Shown in pieces: positions 6,531 to 12,326 of a stretch of DNA of 12,326 bases. This DNA is from CAYURR01 sp964446745 (GTDB lineage: Bacteria; Bacillota; Clostridia; Lachnospirales; WQUN01), in contig CAYURR010000082.1 in assembly GCA_964446745.1 (NCBI GenBank), positions 1-12,326 of the forward strand, written 5' to 3'. The position numbers and the translations under genes were made by a program. The notes beneath the pieces were generated by a model. It was not told where the DNA came from. It did not search any database and saw only the letters and a list, made by a program, of their open reading frames with translations. How positions within the stretch are numbered: the stretch's first letter is position 1; each line of letters begins with the position of its first letter.

Positions 6531-7721
6531 TTAACGGATTTGTATTCGGATGAATTTGTTCTTTCCTCGGCTGATGACGATGTCCGATGGGGCAGGCAAA
6601 AACATAAACGGATCGGTGATGGTGTCGCCGTTTATCTTTATTCCCTTGCCCTCAACTAATCGCCGCGCGTCGCTGTTAGACTTAGCAAAGCCCGCTTGCG
6701 CGAGTATGGAAATAATGCCGATGCCAGCGTTGCTATCATCAGAATCACAATGCAGCGTGAGGGTTTTGATATTTTCGGGGATGTTTCGCGCTGCGACCTC
6801 CCGGTAGCGTTCCTCAGCAGCGTTGACGGCCTCGTCGCCGTGGTAGATACGCACGAGCTCACGCGCATAGATAAAATGTGCCTGATGTATATCGGAGGCA
6901 AGCGAGGGTTCAAATGCGGACGCTTCCATATCGGTCGTGAGACGGAAGTAGTCGCCAAGCAGTGGGTCTGGTACACGCATGGACTTTTCAAACATACTTT
7001 CGGGGGATTCGGATATGCCGATGTAGTTGTCCAGGGATTTGCTCATCTTCTCAAAGCCGTCAAGCCCGGGTAAGAGCGGGAATGTGATGACCTCCTGCGC
7101 ATCCTGTCCGTAGTCGCGCTGAAGCTCGCGTCCGACCAGTAGGTTAAAGGTCTGGTCCGTGCCGCCGACCTCGATGTCCGCACCAAGAACGACGCTGTCG
7201 TATCCCTGCATGAGCGGGTAGAACATCTCGTGCAGTCCGATGGGCTGCTTGGCACTGTAGCGCGTCGCAAAATCATCGCGCTCCAGTATCTGTGCGAGCG
7301 TAAATTTGCCCGCCAATTTTAATACCTCTTCGAAGCTCAGCTTCGATAGCCACTCGGAGTTGTAGGTGATCACGGTTTTCTCGGGGTCGAGTATCCGCGT
7401 GACCTGCTCGTAATAGCTGCGGCCGTTTTCGCGTGTCTGTTCAAAGGTCAGCGGTACACGTGTCTTACTCCGACCCGACGGATCGCCGATCATGCCCGTG
7501 TAGTCGCCGATCACGAATACGACCTTGTGCCCGAGCTCTTGAAACAGCCGAAGCTTTCGCAATACGACCGAATGACCGAGGTGCAGATCGGGTCGCGAGG
7601 GGTCTGCTCCAAGCTTGATCGTGAGGGGTTTGCCGGAGCAAAGCTTAGCGTGCAGTGTCTCCTCAGAAAAGATCGAGACAGCGTCTCGGCGGATCAGGTT
7701 AAACAATGTTTCATGGTTCAT
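6531..7721 (-). CDS. tyrS: Tyrosyl-tRNA synthetase, 396 aa
   Basis: It charges tRNA-Tyr with tyrosine using ATP in the cytoplasm. The class I Rossmann domain carries the HIGH-type motif HLGH (47-50, in GADPSRPDLHLGH) and the KMSKS motif (225-229). GDYTGMIGDPSG and the tyrosine/tRNA-acceptor region QGYDSVVLGADIEVGGTDQ are present. A C-terminal S4 RNA-binding domain (about 332-396) holds ARRLVEGKGIKINGDTI. The GADPSRPDLHLGH form and KMSKS (rather than KFGKT) place it with the TyrZ-like type. I chose ATG 7721 because AAAGGATGA lies 5 bases before it; the ATG at 7730 is part of that Shine-Dalgarno-like sequence and would add MIP. A terminator hairpin stands just upstream, implying control by readthrough or antitermination, but I see no T-box consensus. 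No terminator is visible after the stop, so transcripts may run on into the signalling operon. Confidence 0.97.
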   Translation of the reverse strand: MNHETLFNLIRRDAVSIFSEETLHAKLCSGKPLTIKLGADPSRPDLHLGHSVVLRKLRLFQELGHKVVFVIGDYTGMIGDPSGRSKTRVPLTFEQTRENGRSYYEQVTRILDPEKTVITYNSEWLSKLSFEEVLKLAGKFTLAQILERDDFATRYSAKQPIGLHEMFYPLMQGYDSVVLGADIEVGGTDQTFNLLVGRELQRDYGQDAQEVITFPLLPGLDGFEKMSKSLDNYIGISESPESMFEKSMRVPDPLLGDYFRLTTDMEASAFEPSLASDIHQAHFIYARELVRIYHGDEAVNAAEERYREVAARNIPENIKTLTLHCDSDDSNAGIGIISILAQAGFAKSNSDARRLVEGKGIKINGDTITDPFMFLPAPSDIVISRGKNKFIRIQIR

Positions 7722-7743
7722 AGGAATCATCCTTTCTAAAATA

Positions 7744-7785
7744 TAAAAAAAGGACCAAAGCTAAAATAGCCTTGGTCCGTTTTTT
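7744..7785. terminator. Intrinsic terminator in front of tyrS
   Basis: GGACCAA (7752-7758) pairs with TTGGTCC (7772-7778), and GCTA (7760-7763) pairs with TAGC (7767-7770) across one mismatch, with an AAA loop. On the minus strand seven T residues follow, and on the plus strand GTTTTTT follows, so it can act in both directions. It ends only about 22 bases before the tyrS start, inside the tyrS leader. It can therefore end readthrough from the YihY gene or attenuate tyrS. Confidence 0.85.
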
Positions 7786-7831
7786 GCCTTTTTAACGCAT
7801 GGGAAATGACATGCTATGCGGGCACAAACAG

Positions 7832-7873
7832 CCAAAGCCTGTTCCTATAGTAGTAATAATAGGATACAGGCTT
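7832..7873 (-). promoter_or_regulatory. tyrS leader: long inverted repeat and possible antiterminator strand
   Basis: An inverted repeat (AAGCCTGT 7835-7842 with ACAGGCTT 7866-7873, and TCCTAT with ATAGGA inside) forms a 14-bp stem with one bulged base and a 10-base loop. In RNA of the minus strand the overlapping GCUUUGG (7838-7832) is an exact copy of the 3' arm of the downstream terminator and can pair with its 5' arm CCAAGGC. The inverted repeat could control whether that pairing is possible. The repeats are seen directly; the mechanism is inference. Confidence 0.35.
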
Positions 7874-7885
7874 GTTGTATGTGAA
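7856..7885 (-). promoter_or_regulatory. Possible sigma-A promoter for tyrS
   Basis: TTCACA (7885-7880), an 18-base spacer and TATTAT (7861-7856) match the sigma-A hexamers at five of six positions each. The predicted start near 7849 falls in the loop of the inverted repeat, so a local transcript would carry only one of its arms. The leader would be about 128 bases. Confidence 0.4.
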
Positions 7886-7900
7886 AAGCTGTGAAAAGCT
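7881..7900. repeat. Perfect 10-bp tandem duplication
   Basis: GTGAAAAGCT occurs twice in a row in the spacer between the YihY gene and tyrS. It overlaps the -35 of the possible tyrS promoter. It could be a replication slip or a tandem operator; nothing more can be said. Confidence 0.7.
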
Positions 7901-7926
7901 TGTAAGTGCCGACATTTGTAGTTCCC

Positions 7927-8754
7927 CTATTCGATAATGCCCCTTAGGTACAGCATACGGTTTATGCGGCTGCCGATCAATAGGATCATCGAGATGATAT
8001 TGAGCCACATCATCAGGATGAATATACCGGCCAGACTGCCATACAGAGCGGACATCTTATAAAAGTTGTTGACATAGATATTGAACGCCTTTGAGAGCAC
8101 GAACCATGCGAAAACCGTGGTGAGCGATCCGGGCAGCAGGCGTCCGAACCTGACCTTTGGCAGACAGAGCTTGTAGATGGTCAGAACCGTTATGCTGATG
8201 ATACATAGTCCTATGATCATTGTCAAGAAATCGTAAAAACCCTGCTCGATAAACGGGAAAATGAATTCGAGCAATCGAAAGATAGCATCGTTAAAAATCA
8301 AGGATACAAGCATAGAAGCCAGCGCGAGGATAAATACTACCACGAGTAATAGCCCTGTCAAAACGGACGGGACCAATGCTGTGGGCGGCTGCGCGTCATA
8401 GAGCTTTACTATACCGTCACGCATGGACATGAAGCCTGTCGTGCAGGTATAAAGCCCCACAAACAGCACGATTGTGATGATTGCATTTGTGCCTTTATTG
8501 GATACGGCTTGTTCATGCACCGTGGAAAAGAGCTTCATGACCTCATCGGGCATCGTGGATGCGAGTATCCCCATGATGTTATCGCTTGTATTAGAAAAGT
8601 GCGTGATTATTGTGATTACAAGAATCAGAAACGGGAAGAATGCCAATATCAGCTTATATGTGAGCTGGTCCGCGAGCAGAAAGATTTCGCCGATGCGTAC
8701 CTGTTCCATAAAAAAGTCTATTACATGCTTTATAAAACCGATCAGCTTCTTCAT
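7927..8754 (-). CDS. YihY/virulence factor BrkB family membrane protein, 275 aa
   Basis: An integral membrane protein with about six hydrophobic segments (around residues 30-52, 90-108, 128-152, 170-195, 207-230 and 240-262). The family's closing signature is clear: YGSLAGIFILMMWLNIISMI followed by LLIGSRIN. The early segment LADQLTYKLILAFFPFLILV is also typical. Family members were once called ribonuclease BN, but that was a misassignment. The true function is unknown, with transport or envelope roles proposed. At 275 residues it is of normal length with a short tail. The ribosome binding site AAAAGGA lies about 10 bases before the ATG. It starts 26 bp after argH, so it is probably co-transcribed with argGH. 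I see no functional link with arginine synthesis. A terminator follows about 150 bases downstream, before tyrS. Confidence 0.93.
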   Translation of the reverse strand: MKKLIGFIKHVIDFFMEQVRIGEIFLLADQLTYKLILAFFPFLILVITIITHFSNTSDNIMGILASTMPDEVMKLFSTVHEQAVSNKGTNAIITIVLFVGLYTCTTGFMSMRDGIVKLYDAQPPTALVPSVLTGLLLVVVFILALASMLVSLIFNDAIFRLLEFIFPFIEQGFYDFLTMIIGLCIISITVLTIYKLCLPKVRFGRLLPGSLTTVFAWFVLSKAFNIYVNNFYKMSALYGSLAGIFILMMWLNIISMILLIGSRINRMLYLRGIIE

Positions 8755-8780
8755 CAGATCAAATCCTTTTCCGTCAGACC

Positions 8781-10652
8781 TTAAGCCCTCTTAGATAACG
8801 AGCTGTTCTTGTAGGCCGGATCGTCCGATACGTCCTTGCCGAACCATTCGGGAGCGATAAAGGCCTCGGCCTCCTCTTCGCTATCGAACTCGACCTCTAC
8901 GGTTGCAAGGCCGTTAAGACCCTCGTGGTAGATATCGAGCTCGGCTGTGTGACCTCCAGACAGCGGCAGATAATACCGCGTCTTTGAGACGATCCCGGCC
9001 AGACGGCGAGAAAGTAAGGCTTCGTATTGCTCGGATGTGATCGGGATCTCATACTCGGCCCTTGAGATATCGGAGTCCGAGCGATGGCCCTTTACGGTTA
9101 AGTAATATGCATTGTCGGCTTTTCTTATACGTATGACGGGGTCAAAGGAAATATATGCCTGCGCTATCTCGGCGCACTTAGCTCCGCTTGACTGTTCAAG
9201 CACAGACTTACAAACTGCTGTGTCAACAAGGAATTTGCGTTCTATCTCAGTATTGTCGCACCTTGATAAAAGACGGTTTTGTTCGCGAATCTCTTCGATA
9301 GCGGCCTCGGTGCGTTCGGCAGCCGGTCCGCCGTAGATATTACGAGCGGCAATACATGCGGACAGCGACACAGCCTCATAGATATCGTTATCGAACACCG
9401 AGGAGATGGCTCTGTATTCGTCCAACGAAAGCTCCTCGAGTGTCTTGCCTTGTTCTATACAATACAATACGAGCTTTCCGATGATCTCGTGTGCGTTTCT
9501 AAACGCGACACCCTTTTTCGCAAGATAATCCGCTGCGTCCGTGGCATTAATAAAGCCTGTGCCACAGGAGCGTTTCATACGCTCGGTATTAAAGCGCATA
9601 GTTGAGACCATGCCAGTAAACACCTGCAGGCAACCGCAGACCGTATCGGCCGCGTTAAACACTTGCTCCTTGTCCTCCTGCATGTCCTTGTTGTACGCAA
9701 GCGGCAGAGATTTCATCATCGCCAAAAGCGACACCAACGAACCGTATACACGCCCCGTTTTGCCGCGGATCAGTTCTGCGGGATCGGGGTTTTTCTTTTG
9801 CGGCATGATGCTCGAGCCCGTCGAGTACGCGTCATCCAATTCGGCAAAGCGGTATTCGTCCGAGGCCCAGGTGATGATCTCCTCGCAAAAACGACTCAGA
9901 TGCATCATGATGATCGATGCGGTGCTCGCAAATTCGATACAAAAATCCCTGTCCGAAACCGCGTCGAGTGCGTTTCTGCTAATTCCGGCAAAGCCGAGCT
10001 TGTCGGCCACGAACTCGCGGTCGAGCGGATAGGTCGTTCCCGCGAGTGCACCGGAGCCCAACGGCAAAACATTCACACGTTTATAGGTATCCATGAGGCG
10101 TTGTCTGTCGCGCAGGAACATCTCGCAATACGCGAGCATATGGAACGCGAGCGTGATCGGCTGCGCCTTTTGCATATGCGTAAAGCCCGGCATCGCGGTG
10201 TTTGTATGTTCACGAGCGATATCGCAGAGCGAAAGGATCAATGCCTTCAACAGCGTATCAATCTCGTTAATCCGATCCTTTACATACATGCGGGTGTCCA
10301 AGGCGACCTGATCGTTCCGACTGCGGCCTGTATGCAGCATCTTACCCGCGTCACCGATGCGTTCGGTCAGCAGCTTCTCGACATTCATATGGATGTCCTC
10401 GGCCTTTACGTCCCATTCGATACGCCCGGCCTCTGCGTCGGCTAATATCCCGCCGAGCGCCTGCACGATCTTATCGGCGGCCTCGGCGGGAATGATGTTT
10501 TGCTTGCCGAGCATTTCGGCATGGGCCATGCTGCCCGTTATATCCTGCTTAAACAATTGCTTGTCAAACGATATAGATGAATGAAAATGCTCGGTTACAC
10601 TGTCGGCGGATTTAGTGAAGCGTCCGCCCCAAAGTTTTGTGCTGGTATCCAT
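8781..10652 (-). CDS. argH: Argininosuccinate lyase fused to a CYTH (triphosphate tunnel) domain, 623 aa
   Basis: Residues 1-466 are a full-length argininosuccinate lyase, which splits argininosuccinate into arginine and fumarate in the last step of arginine synthesis. It has LWGGRF near the start, HTGRSRNDQVA (107-117), the T158-H159 pair in PGFTHMQKAQP, and the signature GSSIMPQKKNP (279-289) with catalytic S281. Usual ArgH length is about 460. The frame then continues without a linker into a complete CYTH domain (about 468-620). That domain has the E469-x-E471-x-K473 motif (EIERKFL), R508-x-R510, K521, R531-x-E533-x-E535, K557-x-R559, D573 and E586-x-E588. These charged residues line the triphosphate-binding tunnel in the family, so the domain should be active, probably on inorganic triphosphate or a nucleotide triphosphate; the exact substrate cannot be read from sequence. 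The start overlaps the argG stop by one base (TAATG), giving translational coupling. No in-frame ATG, GTG or TTG is visible at the domain junction. Confidence 0.96.
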   Translation of the reverse strand: MDTSTKLWGGRFTKSADSVTEHFHSSISFDKQLFKQDITGSMAHAEMLGKQNIIPAEAADKIVQALGGILADAEAGRIEWDVKAEDIHMNVEKLLTERIGDAGKMLHTGRSRNDQVALDTRMYVKDRINEIDTLLKALILSLCDIAREHTNTAMPGFTHMQKAQPITLAFHMLAYCEMFLRDRQRLMDTYKRVNVLPLGSGALAGTTYPLDREFVADKLGFAGISRNALDAVSDRDFCIEFASTASIIMMHLSRFCEEIITWASDEYRFAELDDAYSTGSSIMPQKKNPDPAELIRGKTGRVYGSLVSLLAMMKSLPLAYNKDMQEDKEQVFNAADTVCGCLQVFTGMVSTMRFNTERMKRSCGTGFINATDAADYLAKKGVAFRNAHEIIGKLVLYCIEQGKTLEELSLDEYRAISSVFDNDIYEAVSLSACIAARNIYGGPAAERTEAAIEEIREQNRLLSRCDNTEIERKFLVDTAVCKSVLEQSSGAKCAEIAQAYISFDPVIRIRKADNAYYLTVKGHRSDSDISRAEYEIPITSEQYEALLSRRLAGIVSKTRYYLPLSGGHTAELDIYHEGLNGLATVEVEFDSEEEAEAFIAPEWFGKDVSDDPAYKNSSLSKRA

Positions 10653-11866
10653 TACTTGCTGGCGTTACGTTCGTTTACGAGCGCTCGCACCTTCAGTGGC
10701 AGTCCGAACAGGTTGATAAAGCCCTCTGCGTCTGCGTGATTGTAGAGCTCGCCGGTTGTAAAGCTTGCGAGGTGTTCGTTGTACAACGAATACGGTGAGG
10801 TTGCGCCGGCAGATATTATGTTGCCCTTATAGAGCTTGAGCTTGACAGAGCCGGTAACGACCTCCTGTGTCTGATCAACAAACGCCGATAACGATTCCCT
10901 GAGCGGTGTAAACCATTCGCCCGAATATACAAGCTCGGCAAACTTTGTGGCTACGATCTCCTTGAATGCGGTTGTCTGCTTGTCGAGGCAGAGGTACTCG
11001 AGTTCTCTGTGAGCATAGTAAAGGATCGTGCCGCCCGGTGTCTCGTAAACGCCACGAGACTTCATGCCTACAACGCGGTTCTCGACGATATCGTCGATGC
11101 CGATGCCGTTCGCGCCGCCGACCTTGTTTAACTCATCCATGAGATCGAGCGGGCTGATGTTCTTGCCGTTTAATTTAACAGGCACGCCCTTTTCGAATTC
11201 TAACTCTATATAAGTAGGTGCGTCTGGTGCGTTCTCCGGGGAAACGGAGAGCTGCAACAGATGATCGAAGTTTGGTTCGTTCGCGGGGTCCTCGAGCTCG
11301 AGACCCTCGTGGCTCAGATGCCAGAGGTTCCTGTCGCGGCTGTAGCTCTGATCCTTTGTCATAGGCACCTCGATTCCGCGAGCCTCAAGATATGCAATCT
11401 CCTCCTCGCGTGACTGGATATCCCATGTGCGCCATGGAGCTATGATCTTGAGATGCGGGGCAAATGCCTTGATCGTGAGCTCAAAGCGGATTTGGTCGTT
11501 ACCCTTGCCTGTTGCGCCGTGACAGATCGCTGTTGCGTTTTCCGCGAGTGCGATATCTGCAAGCACCTTTGCGATGAGCGGGCGCGCAATCGACGTACCG
11601 AGAAGGTATTTGCCCTCGTATACGGCGTTGGCCTTGACCATCGGGTAGATATAGTCTGTGACGAAAACCTCGCGCACATCCTCGATAAAGCACTTGGACG
11701 CGCCGTGACTTACAGCCTTTTCTTCCAGACCATCGGTTTCTTTACCTTGACCCACGTCCACGCATACTGCTATAATCTCACAGTCTTGGTATTGTTCCTT
11801 AAGCCATGGTATAATGACGGTAGTATCAAGTCCGCCTGAATATGCCAGTACAATTTTTTCTTTCAT
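10652..11866 (-). CDS. argG: Argininosuccinate synthase, 404 aa
   Basis: It joins citrulline and aspartate with ATP hydrolysis to form argininosuccinate, the step before ArgH, in the cytoplasm. The N-terminal ATP-binding P-loop AYSGGLDT (8-15) is intact. VCVDVGQGKE, the citrulline/aspartate-binding region YLLGTSIARPLIAK, GATGKGNDQIRFE and the C-terminal ISAGATSPYSLYNEHLASF are all present. Length is normal for the family. I chose ATG 11866 because AAGGAGG lies 9 bases before it and MKEKIVLAYSGG is the usual ArgG start. The frame is open for 26 further codons upstream, but these residues are not ArgG-like. It is the first gene of argG-argH and probably of the YihY gene too. It is transcribed divergently from argJ, and the shared spacer holds ARG boxes, so arginine repression is likely. 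Confidence 0.98.
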   Translation of the reverse strand: MKEKIVLAYSGGLDTTVIIPWLKEQYQDCEIIAVCVDVGQGKETDGLEEKAVSHGASKCFIEDVREVFVTDYIYPMVKANAVYEGKYLLGTSIARPLIAKVLADIALAENATAICHGATGKGNDQIRFELTIKAFAPHLKIIAPWRTWDIQSREEEIAYLEARGIEVPMTKDQSYSRDRNLWHLSHEGLELEDPANEPNFDHLLQLSVSPENAPDAPTYIELEFEKGVPVKLNGKNISPLDLMDELNKVGGANGIGIDDIVENRVVGMKSRGVYETPGGTILYYAHRELEYLCLDKQTTAFKEIVATKFAELVYSGEWFTPLRESLSAFVDQTQEVVTGSVKLKLYKGNIISAGATSPYSLYNEHLASFTTGELYNHADAEGFINLFGLPLKVRALVNERNASK

Positions 11867-11916
11867 AAGAATAAGCCTCCTTGTATTTATGGAAAATGAT
11901 TGGACCCATTCATACA

Positions 11917-11944
11917 AGTATACATAGAAATACAAAATTTGCAA
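11917..11944 (-). promoter_or_regulatory. Probable argG promoter
   Basis: On the minus strand TTGCAA (11944-11939), a 16-base spacer and TATACT (11922-11917, five of six). The predicted start near 11910 gives a leader of about 44 bases containing the strong AAGGAGG site. The ARG boxes lie upstream of this -35. Confidence 0.5.
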
Positions 11945-11961
11945 ATATTTTTATACGGCTA

Positions 11962-11999
11962 CTTGCATAATTATAAGCTGATGTGTATAATTATTCGCG
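11962..11999. promoter_or_regulatory. Tandem ARG boxes (ArgR/AhrC operator)
   Basis: Two 18-bp sites, 11962-11979 and 11982-11999, each contain ATAATTAT, and their centres are 20 bp apart. The second (TGTGTATAATTATTCGCG) fits the ARG consensus TnTGAATwwwwATTCAnA except at three positions; the first fits more loosely. Tandem boxes about two helical turns apart are how ArgR hexamers bind. They cover the -35 and -10 of the argJ promoter, which should be repressed when arginine is plentiful. Confidence 0.65.
11963..11991 (+). promoter_or_regulatory. Probable argJ promoter
   Basis: TTGCAT (11963-11968), a 17-base spacer and a perfect TATAAT (11986-11991). The predicted start near 11998 leaves a leader of about 58 bases. 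Both hexamers lie inside the two ARG boxes. Confidence 0.6.
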
Positions 12000-12055
12000 A
12001 GATAACTTTGATAAATGACCGAGAAAAGACTATAAATGCAGGGGGATATACATTT

Positions 12056-12326
12056 ATGTGTATAAACATACATAACTCTGAAGAGCTTTTATTACCTATA
12101 GGATTTAAAGCGGGTGGAGCGCATTCGGGTCTCAAGAAACAGAAGCAGAAAAATGACATCACCGTAATCGTGTCTGAAACGCCGGCAGTCACGGCTGGTT
12201 GTTTTACTACCAATAAGGCAAAGGCCGCGCCTGTGGTGTACGATATAGAGACACTTGAACGCACGCGTTTTATCAAGGGCATCGTAATAAACAGCGGCAA
12301 CGCGAATGCTTGCACGGCTCATAAGG
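12056..12326 (+). CDS. argJ: ArgJ, ornithine acetyltransferase / N-acetylglutamate synthase, N-terminal part
   Basis: The gene runs off the right edge; the first 90 residues are visible. ArgJ moves the acetyl group from N-acetylornithine to glutamate and so recycles it in the cyclic arginine pathway; some members also use acetyl-CoA. Recognisable stretches are PIGFKAGGAHSGLK (14-27), DITVIVSETPAVTAGCFTTN (34-53), KAAPV (56-60) and VINSGNANACT (77-87). The catalytic KGxGMI site with its nucleophilic Thr is beyond the window. ATG 12056 is preceded by GGGGGA at 9 bases. The TATACA/TGTATA arms around the ATG could form a weak AU hairpin. No argC precedes it here, unlike the common argCJBD order. 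It is divergent from argG across a 189-bp spacer with ARG boxes. Confidence 0.95.
   Translation, partial: MCINIHNSEELLLPIGFKAGGAHSGLKKQKQKNDITVIVSETPAVTAGCFTTNKAKAAPVVYDIETLERTRFIKGIVINSGNANACTAHK

Noticed and set aside
7722..7926. T-box riboswitch before tyrS
   Set aside because: A terminator is present as expected for aminoacyl-tRNA synthetase leaders, but I find no AGGGTGGNACCGCG-type antiterminator sequence and no clear stem I. A covariance model search would settle it.
7814..8008. 64-codon minus-strand frame starting inside the YihY gene
   Set aside because: Out of frame with the YihY gene, no ribosome binding site; its YYYYY run comes from the inverted-repeat loop of the tyrS leader.
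9240..9270. Frameshift or hidden start separating ArgH from the CYTH domain
   Set aside because: The frame is continuous through the junction and no in-frame ATG, GTG or TTG stands near the proposed domain start.
9663..10445. 260-codon open frame on the plus strand
   Set aside because: It lies wholly inside argH on the opposite strand and its product has no recognisable domain; it is a shadow of the well-conserved lyase.
11867..11944. 26-residue N-terminal extension of ArgG
   Set aside because: ArgG proteins normally start at MKEKIVLAYSGG, AAGGAGG sits 9 bases before that ATG, and the extension would overlap the argG promoter.
1..12326. CRISPR array, insertion sequence, prophage or tRNA genes
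   Set aside because: No regularly spaced direct repeats, transposase-like frames, terminal inverted repeats or cloverleaf-like sequence ending in CCA were noticed on either strand.

Overview
The window looks like a chromosomal segment of a low-to-medium GC, probably spore-forming member of the Clostridia/Firmicutes. This rests on strong AAGGAGG-type ribosome binding sites, many intrinsic terminators, a family of short NIPN-type proteins I associate with Firmicutes surface or spore-coat loci, sigma-K-like promoter matches, and ARG boxes of the ArgR/AhrC type. I do not name a genus.

Left part (1-1850): an accessory surface-protein cluster. Two small paralogues (138-542 and 613-927, minus strand) and a divergent third one (1049-1819, plus strand) share an N-terminal helical domain (pattern S-M/F-P-x-I-P-x-x-x-P-D-I) but have unrelated tails. 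The third carries a PPHPP(K/C) repeat and a Cys-rich C-terminal domain. A partial minus-strand gene at 1-137 follows the 134-residue paralogue with no gap (TAAATG). The divergent pair is separated by a short region holding overlapping sigma-K-like promoter matches, one on each strand.

Middle part (1841-6453): a two-gene signalling operon, read right to left. A REC-REC-HD-GYP protein (likely c-di-GMP phosphodiesterase) is followed 20 bp later by a large GAF-PAS-HisKA-HATPase-pseudoREC-REC-Hpt hybrid histidine kinase. Together they contain the parts of a complete phosphorelay.

Right part (6531-12326): tyrosyl-tRNA synthetase, a YihY-family membrane protein and the arginine genes. argG and argH overlap by one base (TAATG); the YihY gene follows 26 bp after argH, and tyrS lies beyond a 205-bp leader with a terminator immediately before its ribosome binding site. 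argJ starts divergently at the right edge, and tandem ARG boxes lie on its core promoter.

The most unusual item is argH. It encodes a complete argininosuccinate lyase (about 466 residues) continuing in frame, with no linker, into a complete CYTH/triphosphate-tunnel domain (about 155 residues). A Shine-Dalgarno-like sequence at the junction suggests two genes that were once adjacent and have fused.

No tRNA, rRNA, CRISPR array or insertion sequence was seen. No stretch over 300 bases lacks a gene.
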